NCBI GenBank assembly: GCA_037893245.1
Contig: JBAIAA010000455.1
Location: 1 to 64,000, forward strand
Reading direction: 5' to 3'
From: Crossaster papposus
Taxonomy: Eukaryota > Echinodermata > Asteroidea > Velatida > Solasteridae
Length of the DNA stretch: 64,000 nt
Shown: positions 43,301 through 53,580 of the stretch, piece by piece
Layout of the letters: every line of letters starts with the position of its first letter
How positions within the stretch are numbered: the first letter of the stretch is position 1
The notes under the pieces: model-generated
The model's database searches: none
What the model saw: the letters and a program-made list of their open reading frames with translations, nothing else
Told to the model about the DNA's origin: nothing
Position numbers and translations under genes: made by a program

Positions 43301-46300
43301 CAATTTGTAATTGCATCAATTTGTATTCGCATCAATTTGTATTAGCTTTTAATAGTAGACTTTTTCGCATTTTCTTTTTTTCGCATTTTTGTTTTTTTCG
43401 CATTTTTTTTTTTTCCGCATTTTTGTCATTTTGGTCTTTTTCGCATTTTTTTTTTCCGCATTTTTGTCTTTTTCGCCATTTTTGTCTTTTTCGCATTTAA
43501 TTTTTTTCAGCATTTTTGTCTTTTTCGCATTTTATTTTTTTCCGCATTTTTGTTTTTTTCGCATTTTTTTTTTTTTCGCATTTTTTTTTTTCCGCATTTT
43601 TGTCATTTTGGTCTTTTTCGCATTTTTTTTTTTCCGCATTTTTGTCTTTTTCGCCATTTTTGTCTTTTTCGCATTATTTTTTTTCAGCATTTTTGTCTTT
43701 TTCGCATTTTATTTTTTTCCGCATTTTTTTTTTTTTCGCATTTTGTCTTTTTCGCATTTTGGTCTTTTTCGCATTTTTTTTTTCCGCATTTTTGTCTTTT
43801 TCGCATTTTATTTTTTTCCGCATTGTTGTCTTTTTCGCATTTTTGTTTTTTTCTCATTTTATTTTTTTCCGCATTTTATGTTTTTTCGCATTTTTGTCTT
43901 TTTCGCATTTTGGTCTTTTTCGCATTTTTTTTTTCCGCATTTTTGTCTTTTTCGCATTTTATTTTTTTCCGCATTGTTGTCTTTTTCGCATTTTATTTTT
44001 TTTTGCATTTTTGTCTTTTTCGCATTTTGGTCTTTTTCGCATTTTATTTTTTTCCGCATTTTTTGTCTTTTTCGCATTTTATTTTTTTCCGCATTTTTGT
44101 CTTTTTCGCATTTTATTTTTTTCCGCATTTTTTGTCTTTTTCGCATTTTATTTTTTTCCGCATTTTTGTCTTTTTCGCATTTAATTTTTTTCCGCATTTT
44201 TGTCTTTTTCGCATTTTATTTTTTTCCGCATTTTTGTCTTTTTCGCATTTTATTTTTTTCCGCATTTTTGTCTTTTTGCGCATTTTATTTTTTCCGCATT
44301 TTTGTCTTTTTTGCATTTAATTTTTTTCCACATTTTTGTCTTTTTCGCATTCTTTTTTTTTCAAGTCCCCCTTCGCGACAAGTCCCCCCTCGCGACAAGT
44401 CCCCCCTCGCGACAAGTCCCCCCTCGCGACAAGTCCCCCCTCGCGACAAGTCCCCCCTCGCGACAAGTCCCCCCTCGCGACAAGTCTCCCCTCGCGACAA
44501 GTCCCCCCTCGCGACAAGTCTCCCCTCGCGACAAGTCAATTTGTAATCGCATCAATTTGTATTCGCATCAATTTGTATTCGCTTTTAATAGTAGACTTTT
44601 TCGCATGTTATTTTTTTCCGCATTTTTCTTTTTTTCGCATTTTTGTTTTTTTCGCATTTTTGTTTTTTTCGCATTTTATTTTTTTTCCGCATTTTTGTCT
44701 TTTTCGCATTTTTGTCTTTTTCGCATTGTTTTTTTTTCCGCATTTTTGTCTTTTTCGCCATTTTTGTCTTTTTCGCATTTTATTTTTTTCCCCATTTTTG
44801 TCTTTTTCGCATTTTATTTTTTTCCGCATTTTTGTCTTTTTGCGCATTTTATTTTTTCCGCATTTTTGTCTTTTTTGCATTTAATTTTTTTCCACATTTT
44901 TGTCTTTTTCGCATTCTTTTTTTTTCAAGTCCCCCTTCGCGACAAGTCCCCCCTCGCGACAAGTCCCCCCTCGCGACAAGTCCCCCCTCGCGACAAGTCC
45001 CCCCTCGCGACAAGTCCCCCCTCGCGACAAGTCCCCCCTCGCGACAAGTCTCCCCTCGCGACAAGTCCCCCCTCGCGAAAGGTCTCCCCTCGCGACAAGT
45101 CAATTTGTAATCGCATCAATTTGTATTCGCATCAATTTGTATTCGCTTTTAATAGTAGACTTTTTCGCATGTTATTTTTTTCCGCATTTTTCTTTTTTTC
45201 GCATTTTTGTTTTTTTCGCATTTTTGTTTTTTTCGCATTTTATTTTTTTTCCGCATTTTTGTCTTTTTCGCATTTTTGTCTTTTTCGCATAGTTTTTTTT
45301 TTTTCCGCATTTTTGTCTTTTTCGCCATTTTTGTCTTTTTCGCATTTTATTTTTTTCCCCATTTTTGTCTTTTTCTCATTTTATTTTTTTCCGCATTTTA
45401 TTTTTTTTCGCATTTTTGTTTATTTCGCATTTTATTTTTTTCCGCATTTTATTTTTTTTCACATTTTTGTCTTTTTCGCATTTTGGTCTTTTTCGCATTT
45501 TATTTTTTTCCGCATTTTTGTCTTTTTCGCATTTTATTTTTTTCCGCATTTTTGTCTTTTTCGCATTTTATTTTTTTCCGCATTTTTGTCTTTTTCGCAT
45601 TTTATTTGTTTCCGCATTTTTGTCTTTTTCGCATTTTATTTGTTTCCGCATTTTTGTCTTTTTCGCATTTTATTTTTTTCCGCATTTTTGTTTTTTTGCG
45701 CATTTTATTTTTTTCCGATTTTTGGTCTTTTTTGCATTTTATTTTTTTCCGCATTTTTGTCTTTTTTGCATTTTATTTTTTTCCACATTTTTGTCTTTTT
45801 CGCATTCTTTTTTTTTCAAGTCCCCCCTCGCGACAATTCCCCCCTCGCGACAATTCCCCCCTCGCGACAAGTCCCCCCTCGCGACAAGTCCCCGCTCGCG
45901 ACAAGTCCCCCCTCGCGACAAGTCCCCCCTCGCGACAAGTCCCCCCTCGCGACAAGTCCCCCCTCGCGACAAGTCCCCCCTCGCGCCAAGTCTCCCCTCG
46001 CGACAAGTCAATTTGTAATCGCATCAATTTGTATTCGCATCAATTTGTATTCGCTTTTAATAGTAGACTTTTTCGCATTTTATTTTTTTCCGCATTTTTG
46101 TCTTTTTCGCAATTTTATTTTTTTCCGCATTTTTGTCTTTTTCGCATTTTATTTGTTTCCGCATTTTTGTCTTTTTCGCATTTTATTTGTTTCCGCATTT
46201 TTGTCTTTTTCGCATTTTATTTTTTTCAAGTCCCCCCTCGCGACAATTCCCCCCTCGCGACAATTCCCCCCTCGCGACAATTCCCCCCTCGCGACAATTC

Positions 46301-46560
46301 CCCCCTCGCGACAAGTCCCCCCTTGCGACAAGTCCCCCCTCGCGACAAGTCCCCCCTCGCGACAAGTCCCCCCTCGCGACAAGTCCCCCCTCGCGACAAG
46401 TCCCCCCTCGCGACAAGTCCCCCCTCGCATTCGCATCAATTTGTATTCGCATAAATTTGTATTCGCATCAATTTGTATTCGCATTTAATAGCAGACTTTT
46501 TCGCATTTTTGTATTTTTCGCATTTTTGTCTTTTTCGCATTTATTTTTTTTTTTAATTAG
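43301..46560. repeat. Higher-order satellite: spacer, T-rich ~34-bp units, 17-bp array
   Basis: Four higher-order units start with caatttgtaatNgcatcaat at 43301, 44537, 45101 and 46009. Each has tttttcgcattttattttt/tccgcatttttgtc repeats and then a short 17-bp array. Units 2 and 3 align for almost 564 bp. The ORFs rich in Phe/Ser/His/Arg here are repeat artefacts. Confidence 0.92.
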
Positions 46561-47345
46561 AATTCTTTGAATTCTTCTTTGCATTCAAATAATATTTAAT
46601 CGACACACTGTTTCAGGCCCGTACGGAGGGGGGGGGGGGTGGGGGGGGAGTGGGGGGGTTGGGGTGGGCGGTGCGACGGCTCTTACGCACCCCCCCAAAT
46701 TACCAAAAGGTCCACATTTTCTGGGGTAAATAATAGTATTTTGATGTAGAAATAACAGTACTGGCACACAAAAAATGTTGGTTGCGACAAGTTCACCCGC
46801 GACAAGTTCACCCACAATTTGTCTTTGCATTTGTCTTTGCATTTGTCTTTGCATTTGTCTTTGCATATTTGTATTCGCATAAATTGGTATTCGCATAAAT
46901 TGGTGTTCGCATAAATTGGTGTTCGCATAAATTGGTGTTCGCATAAATTGGTGTTCGCATAAATTGGTGTTCGCATAAATTGGTGTTCGCATAAATTGGT
47001 GTTCGCATAAATTGGTGTTCGCATAAATTGGTATTCGCATAAATTGGTATTCGCATTTAATAGCAGACTTTTTCGCATTAGAAGTTTTTTCCTCATTTTT
47101 TTTTTCTAAATTTTTTTTTTGCATTCTAATTAGAATTCTTTGAATTCTTCCTTGCATTCAAAGAATCTTTAATCGACACACTGTTTCAGGCCCGTACGCA
47201 GGGGGGGTGCGACGGTTGCGTACGCACCCCCCCAAATTACCAAAAGGTCCACATTTTTTTGGGGTAAATAATGGTATTTTGATGTAGAAATAACAGTACT
47301 GGCACACAAAAAATGTGGGTTTCATTTTTGGTCCTATCAGTACAA
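46554..47345. repeat. Tandem segmental duplication flanking a 16-bp satellite
   Basis: 46,554-46,790 and 47,124-47,345 share aattagaattctttgaattc, gacacactgtttcaggcccg and ccaaattaccaaaaggtcc in the same order. Part of this sequence also occurs inverted at 34,390-34,470. A G-rich strand at 46,626-46,672 could form G-quadruplexes. Confidence 0.85.
46862..47056. repeat. (TTCGCATAAATTGGTG)n satellite, about 12 copies
   Basis: 16-bp unit. Flanked on the left by gcgacaagttcaccc and tttgcatttgtc units related to the neighbouring arrays. Confidence 0.93.
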
Positions 47346-47585
47346 ATTCGCACCCCCATAAAAAAATCCTGCATAAGGGTCTGTATTTGACGCAATGTTT
47401 GACCCATTGGTCAATACATTCTTTGATACATTCTTCTATACATTCTTCGAATTTGAATTCACGTTCTTAACATTCTTTTTGCACTCGGATTTTTGCAAGT
47501 TCTTAGAATTGTTATTTCTTAGAATTTTTCAAATTATTTTTTGCATTCGCATTTTGTTGTCGCACTCGGAGTTCTGCAAGTTCTT

Positions 47586-48156
47586 TTAAAAAGGTGTGTG
47601 CTTGTTGAGACCACCTCGGTAAACCACCGTCTACCAAACAGAGATGAGGGCAAATCGTGCATCCTGGGGGGCGTCAAGTCGGCATGGTGTGGTACAATTG
47701 GTGCGTTACTGGTTGGTGCTAATTGTAAAATGGACATAATGGATATTTTGCAATGTTATGTTGTAAAAGGCCACACTCAAAAGCATTTCCTAAGCCTAAC
47801 CCTAACTCCACTATAACCTTAACTCTAACCGTAACCCCTAACTCTAACCGTAACCCCTAACTCTAACCCTAACCCCTAACCCTAACCGTAACCCCTAACT
47901 CTAACCGTAACCCCTAACTCTAACCGTAACCCCTAACTCTAACCGTAACCCCTAACCCTAACCGTAACCCCTAACCCTAACCGTAACTGTAATCATAATC
48001 CTAACCCTAACCCTAACCTTAGCACCAACCGGTAACGCCCATTTTGTACCACAACCAAGCCGACTTGACGCCCCCTAAGATGCACGATTTGTCCTCATCT
48101 CTGTTTGGTAGACGGTGGTTCACCGAGGTGGTCTTGACAAGCACACACTTTTTTAA
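47586..48156. mobile_element. Foldback element enclosing telomere-like repeats
   Basis: Inverted arms of about 135 bp (47586-47723 and 48017-48156) contain ccaccgtctaccaaacagag and its complement. Between them, 47,800-48,016 is a degenerate array of taaccc, taactc and ccgtaa units resembling the animal telomere repeat CCCTAA. TSD not certain. Confidence 0.82.
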
Positions 48157-48864
48157 TCGTCACCGAGGTACTAGCGGCCAACCCGCACCAGGGGAAAACT
48201 GGGTAGTATTATGTACTGTGACCCAAATAAATGCCTAGGGCGTTAGGGTAAAAAAATACTTTACATTTTTTGCCTTTAATAATCCATTTTCATGAAACTC
48301 GTCGTAACTTCAATGCATCTCAGGTTGCAGCTGTGTCGTGTCCTATGAATCATTTCACAAAGCACAAAAGTACAACTTGTAATAGGTGTATTTTTAGTAC
48401 AATACAATGACTTATATGTATTTTTTAGCACAGAGTAAATAGTCATGATATTTAAACAGCAAAGAGTCGTCGAAAGGTTTCCGAAACGTATTAGTGGCGG
48501 ATGTTGGACTTATTTCAAGTTTTAACTCCATTAATCAAGGTTTCAATTCGCATCGGAGGGTGGGTGTACAGATACCCTGCACATTTTTTTCGTGATTCAA
48601 AATGGATGACGGTAAACATGTCACAAGTAAGACTGGCATTATCTGTCAGCCACCGGCACACAGCAAGCAGGTTTTTCATTCCCTACCTGATTTATATGTC
48701 GATTTTCCCCAGAATATTCCTCTGGGGTTTTTCTCCCACCTCTAAAACTGTAATTTCTTTTGTCTGCTCTACAGGTTTATATTTTGTGCAGCTCAATAAA
48801 GATGCGTCTAAGACGGGAGGTGAATTGTTACTTGCCAATTTGTATGCAGTCAAGTGCTTCTTTG

Positions 48865-49052
48865 CATTGTTTTCGACTGGCATTTGAGGTAACAAAAAAT
48901 GATTTAAATATGTAATGCAGAGAAAATTAAGTACACGTTTTATTTAAAGGTTGGGTACATTGTTTTCGACTGGCATTTGAGGTAACAAAAAATGATTTAA
49001 ATATGTAATGCAGAGAAAATTAAGTACACGTTTTATTTAAAGGTTGGGTACA
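48865..49052. repeat. Perfect 94-bp tandem duplication
   Basis: 48865-48958 and 48959-49052 look identical. The duplication includes tttaaaggttgggtaca, the left terminus of the following TTAA-type MITE. Confidence 0.9.
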
Positions 49053-49260
49053 CCATTTGTAATTGCTTGAATTATCATGAATGGGTGGATTTGGGGCGTT
49101 GTATTTTATAGTAAATATCATTTAAATGACCTGTCCAAAGTTTTACTATCATGGATGCCGAGAAAAGCTTGAAAAACAGCGTTTGTTTTCAACCGGCGTC
49201 GAGCAGTTATTCTTATGTTGTTATTGTTTTTTTCGCGCTCGCTGTCTGGCGATCGCAAGT
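49040..49260. mobile_element. TTAA-type MITE, copy 2 (right end not defined)
   Basis: Starts TTAA AGGTTGGGTACACCATTT and shares gtaattgcttgaattatcat and catggatgccgagaaaagc with the exon-2 insertion. Confidence 0.7.
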
Positions 49261-50072
49261 TTTGTTTTATAAAATTCAATTTTTCGGGCTTGAGTCAAAG
49301 CTGTGTGCGCAAAACAAACCGAACGGAGAAAAGAAGATCAACATTAACATTCTGTTCTCGTCGCCTTTGAAAACAAATATGTGACTTGAAAAGGCATGAC
49401 GGGGAAAAGTATTTCTGTAGTATTTGGAGTTCTATTGTTTGACACTCTTGTAAAGAGCGATTCGTTAGCTTTCCAATGATACCAAAAGTAGTTATGTACA
49501 TCATTTAATTACAATGATATATACCACAGCAGGGCTGACAGTGCGCCGCCCAACTTTAGCGATCAAATTTTTAAAACCAAAATATCGCTTTGACCAAAAC
49601 AAATATACGCGTGCCCGCCAACAACGAAATTGACAAATGGTGGTCATTGTTAATTTAGCCTCAGTAAGTCACGTAAGAATTTCAAATGGCGGCACAGCCT
49701 TTTGTTATTCAGCACCTGTGCGCGCACTGGTTTCAGTTCATTCAGTCTCCATTACGAGAAGTAGTGGTTTCTTGTTTGATGTATGTTTAATATATGTGTT
49801 TGTCATATCTCCGTGCAGACAAATCCGTGACAGTTTTCAATGCGGTATATGACGGCCGATCTGCGGCCAGCGTGGAGGCAGGTCAATCGGTAGGCAACAG
49901 GGACACTCCGTCGGGATGACAGAAATCGTCTGAGAAAGCAGGTAAGGTTTTTGGGTGCTTTGGGTTTTTGCTGTTATGATTTCATCGCTTAGATTGAAAA
50001 TGTATCTCTGTCTCCACGCATCAAAAAAATGGATGCGGTGCACTCAACCGTACAGTCAGTGTGTCGCGCGTG

Positions 50073-50118
50073 ATTGGCTACTTGGTGTGCTTCGGCCAAT
50101 CCACCGGAACGCTATAAC
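50073..50118 (+). promoter_or_regulatory. Histone-type promoter (ATTGG, CCAAT, TATAA)
   Basis: Inverted CCAAT box at 50073-50077, CCAAT at 50096-50100 and TATAAC at 50113-50118, about 70 bp before the H2A ATG. This is the usual compact arrangement of replication-dependent histone genes. Confidence 0.65.
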
Positions 50119-50188
50119 TAGTGCCGTCACCCCCCTCGTACGGCACTTTCACTGCAGATCGCAATCTACTGCCACCAATTACTTCAAG

Positions 50189-50566
50189 ATGACTGGATGA
50201 GGAAAGAGCGGAAAAGCAAGAAGCAAGGCCAGGAGCAGGTCCTCAAGGGCGGGACTGCAGTTCCCCGTGGGTCGTGTTCATTGATTTTTGCGAAGCGGCA
50301 ACTACGCTGAGCGGGTTGGAGCCGGTGCACCGGTCTACCTGGCAGCCGTGATGGAATACCTGACCGCGGATATCCTCGAGCTGGCCGGTAACGCAGCACG
50401 AGACAATAAGAAGACGAGAATTAACCCTCGACACCTGCAGCTTGCTATACGCAACGACGAAGAGCTTAACAAGTTGATGAGTGGAGTTACTATTGTGCAA
50501 GGCGGTGTGCTTCCCAACATCCAGCAAGTACTTCTGCCCAAAAAGACCGCCAAAGTATCAAAGTAA
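50189..50566 (+). pseudogene. Histone H2A, intronless, with two in-frame TGA codons
   Basis: 125-codon frame from ATG 50189 to TAA at 50564-50566, the normal H2A length. Clear H2A signatures: AGLQFPVGRVH, the acidic-patch helix region [40 protein letters not shown] and GGVLPNIQ. Codon 4 (50198-50200) and the codon for Arg in VHRFLR (50282-50284) are both TGA. In other H2As both positions are Arg, so CGA-to-TGA (C-to-T at CpG) explains each. Some residues are unusual ([24 protein letters not shown]). The intact promoter-like boxes and 3' stem-loop show that it descends from a DNA-level copy and not from a polyadenylated transcript. It lies in intron 9 of the GCC2/GCC3 gene, same strand. Confidence 0.92.
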
Positions 50567-50599
50567 TACAAATAAATTACTTGGCCTCCACAACCAAAA

Positions 50600-50615
50600 G
50601 GCTCTTTTCAGGGCC
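50600..50615 (+). terminator. Histone mRNA 3' stem-loop with downstream purine element
   Basis: GGCTCTTTTCAGGGCC: 6-bp stem, UUUC-type loop, with one A-to-G change turning a pair into a G-U wobble. It lies 34 bp after the stop. A purine-rich CAAGAGAGAAA (about 50628-50638) follows, like the U7-binding histone downstream element. Confidence 0.88.
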
Positions 50616-50639
50616 ACCACATAATTACAAGAGAGAAAC

Positions 50640-52050
50640 ACCGCTGTCTGTCTGTTCTTCATTTTTAAATAAAGTTTTAAAAGAGACAAAGTTAGATATT
50701 ACATCTGTAGATTTTCAAGAACTTTTTACTTACACGGCCATTTACATTTTCCACTTTTATTTACACTTTCACAGCCAAAGGCCCGCTGGGTTTGTCCAAT
50801 AGCTTCGTTTATTTTGTAAAGAATTTTCCCTTTTTCTGCTTATAAAAACATTGTGAAAGTGTTTGTTTTCATCCTCGCGCGGGTGTGTTTTAACGTGTAT
50901 CCATGTGACATTCAATAGATATGAAACTAGCTCATTAAATATGCAACGCGCGCACTGTGACTTCAACAAAGCAAAAAGAAATACGCGTTGTGTCTGTACT
51001 CTATATATACACGTACTACGCGTACTTGTACTTGTAAAAGTAAAAGTACGTGAATGATATTATACCTGTGACCCAGCACATCAAAATCAAGAACAGTCGG
51101 AAAATGACTTTCAGAGATATAAATATAATAAGATTGGAAATTCATTAAGCTTTGTAATGACATCCATCACAAGCCTTTAGCTCGGAAATTATTGGTTACG
51201 AGTTACAGACTAGGGATGGGTATCATTAGAAAGCCTATGGAATTTCCAATGTTACTATGTACCTTGCTCGTTACTATGCGAATTGTCATTTCCCGCTTAT
51301 TAGTGATTTTGATATCCTGGGTCACATTTTCATGGATTTAAAAAAAACATTGGAAATGTGGTGAGTTGACACTTCGCGTGTGGTCTATTAGCTTTGTTCT
51401 CGTGTTCTGTTTTACCTGGGCCCAATTTCATAACAAATGTAAGCACACCAATTTGCTTAGCACGAAACATTTTCCTTGGCCAAACTGTCGTTTCCAAAAA
51501 TGTCTGAAGATTTCCGAACACGTTTTATTGACGGTCGGGTATTATCGTTAACGTTCGCGACTACAATTTCGACGTCTGGGTGTACACAATTAAATGGTCA
51601 GGCCATGGAACCAGACTATTTTCACCGCCCACAACAAATGAACCGGTGTATTTACAGCGGCGAGGCGCAGTGCAGCATGGCAATAATTATGATACCAGTC
51701 GCATTTTTCAAGTGACTTTTGGTTAAAAAAATGAATTTGTAAAAGAATATTGTCGATGTGTATGAAAATGTGTTATGAAAACCCCCCAAGCTCATGAATA
51801 TTGATGTAAATTAACGTGCCAAAAGTTGGTAATTTCTCTAAACGGGTTTTGTCGGGTTTGCGTCGGGCTCTGTGAGGAGTCCTTGTCTCATTTTTACTGA
51901 AGCAAATGGTCATTTGAGGTCAAGTTTTAAAATAGGGTAATCGTGAAAGTAGGCGAGACTCGTGGTAAGAGAACCATTCTTGTGGACTGAACATGTGAAT
52001 TAATACTTTGGTCATATTATATTACTGCTGTTTTTATTAATCCATGTAAT
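50640..52050. other. No gene recognised
   Basis: Intronic sequence of the GCC2/GCC3 gene. The dispersed-repeat words aatggtcatttgaggtcaag (51,908-51,927) belong to the family at 5.5 and 57.0 kb. No exon-like segment seen. Confidence 0.45.
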
Positions 52051-52061
52051 TATTAAACCAG

Positions 52062-52387
52062 GTCACTACTGCCCCAACGGAACCCACGCCGCCACTGAGT
52101 ACCCCTGCCCTATTGGTACTTTCAACAACGCCACGGGCCTGGCTAGCTGGGAGCAGTGCCACTGCGGCCAGCCTGGACTGACTTACCCCAACATCTGCTG
52201 TTCGGCGGGCTACTTCTGTCGGATTAGGGCCGAGAGGGCCGCGCCTGACCAAGGTTCAGATGCCGGGATGTGCACGGCCGGTTACTACTGCCCTGGGGCA
52301 CGACGGAACCCGTGGCGTGTCCCCGGGGGACGATTAGTAATGAGGAAGTGCTGATAAACATGACGGAGTGTGAACCGTGTCTGGCAG
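52062..52387 (+). CDS. GCC2/GCC3 gene, exon 10 (probable -1 slip)
   Basis: Acceptor taattattaaaccag and donor GCAG|GTAAGT. The frame is open to about 52,290 (GHYCPNGTH ... CSAGYFC ... CTAGYYCPG). Coding then continues in the +1 frame (TEPVACPRGTISNEEV ... CEPCLAG). One missing G in the gggg run near 52,292 explains the switch. Confidence 0.8.
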
Positions 52388-52957
52388 GTAAGTTTTTTTT
52401 TGAAAATACAAAAATTGCCATAGTATGAAGCCATTATAGCCATTGTATCTGCAATCCTAGAGATAGAGAAACTAATTTGCTGGAGTGCGACAAAAACCTT
52501 TAGATTTATTTACAAAAACTGAAATTACAGACATAAGATATCTTATAGAAATGGGAGAGCAATTTTTGTGAATTAGTATCAAAGGAATCCTTAATATTTT
52601 GATAGTTTTCAACACACGCTAATTGCCCGAAACCTTTTTACGTTGTTACTTTTTACGTTGAACATTCGAGCATGTAACATGTGCACGCTAGCTCCCACTT
52701 CATTCAATATATTTCTTGTTGTCTATCTAGCAGTGGGAACTAGTTGACGATTGCATGCAAACTAGCGTTATCGAATTAGAAAACAGAGTCAGGTGGGAAT
52801 TTCATCGGGGGGGGCGAAATTTGTATTAAAAATACACTTTTTTATTAAAAAAAAGACGCGGATGGTAATGAAAACCTAAACATAAATTATTGGCCTTATC
52901 AGCACCACTTTATAATTATTTCCTTTATAATTATTTCCTTTGATATCCACTGAACAG

Positions 52958-53245
52958 GCCAGTACTGTGATGAAGATGCCCTCCTTGCCCCTGCCGGCTA
53001 CTGCCTCTCGGGCTTTTACTGCGGGCATGGCTCGGACTACCGTCAGCAACACGTCTGCCCAGCCGGCCGGTACTGCGGCAACGGCACGTCGGTGCCTGAG
53101 AGGTGCCCCAGTGGAACCTACTCCAACGACACCGGACTGAGCAACGTTTGGGAGTGCCGGAACTGCACGGCCGGATGGTACTGCCGACAGGTCGGGCTGA
53201 CTTTGCAGGAAGGACTGTGCATGGAAGGCTACTACTGCCCTGAAG
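52958..53245 (+). CDS. GCC2/GCC3 gene, exon 11
   Basis: Acceptor gatatccactgaacag and donor GAAG|GTAAGC; 288 bp, phase 1 to 1, no stops. Modules GQYCDEDA, GFYCGHGS, CPAGRYCGNG, CPSGTYSND, CTAGWYC and EGYYCPEG. Confidence 0.88.
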
Positions 53246-53580
53246 GTAAGCAGGATTAAAACAAAAAGAATTGTGTGTGTGACCAGACACCTCGTGACTC
53301 AAATCTGAGTACTTCCTGTTTACGGTTGGTTTGAATGGATCATCAGTTGTCTTAGAACAAGATGTCTTGCTGCATCCCTTCGGAATTCCTTACCTGGTGC
53401 TTGTTTCCCACAACCTATGATCTGCCGCACTTTAAGAAGAATGTTAATTTCAACCTTTAGTTTTCCTAAGTATCTTTTCTTCTTTTAATTTCTCTTGTAG
53501 TTCTGTACCTAAAGTAGATTCTACGAGGATTGTTGATAAGTTCGTTGCCAGAAGGAGTCAGTTTTTGAAAATGAAACACA

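Noticed and set aside
38014..43319. Three 1,746-1,756-codon minus-strand frames as giant repetitive proteins
   Set aside because: They exist in all three frames because 8-bp and 17-bp stop-free units cycle through every frame; there is no non-repeat coding part.
43389..46570. Phe/His/Arg-rich plus-strand frames up to 762 codons
   Set aside because: Products of tttttcgcatttt and 17-bp satellite units; no domain and many overlapping frames.
38074..47056. CRISPR array
   Set aside because: Units are contiguous tandem copies without unique spacers of constant length; the genome is eukaryotic.
47800..48030. True chromosome end
   Set aside because: The telomere-like units are degenerate, short, and enclosed by inverted arms with long sequence on both sides.
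27309..50284. Reassignment of TGA to a sense codon, suggested by TGA in exon 2 and in H2A
   Set aside because: The replaced residues differ (Cys versus Arg), the Ty3/gypsy frame ends at TGA normally, and the genome is clearly metazoan; mutation or sequencing error is simpler.
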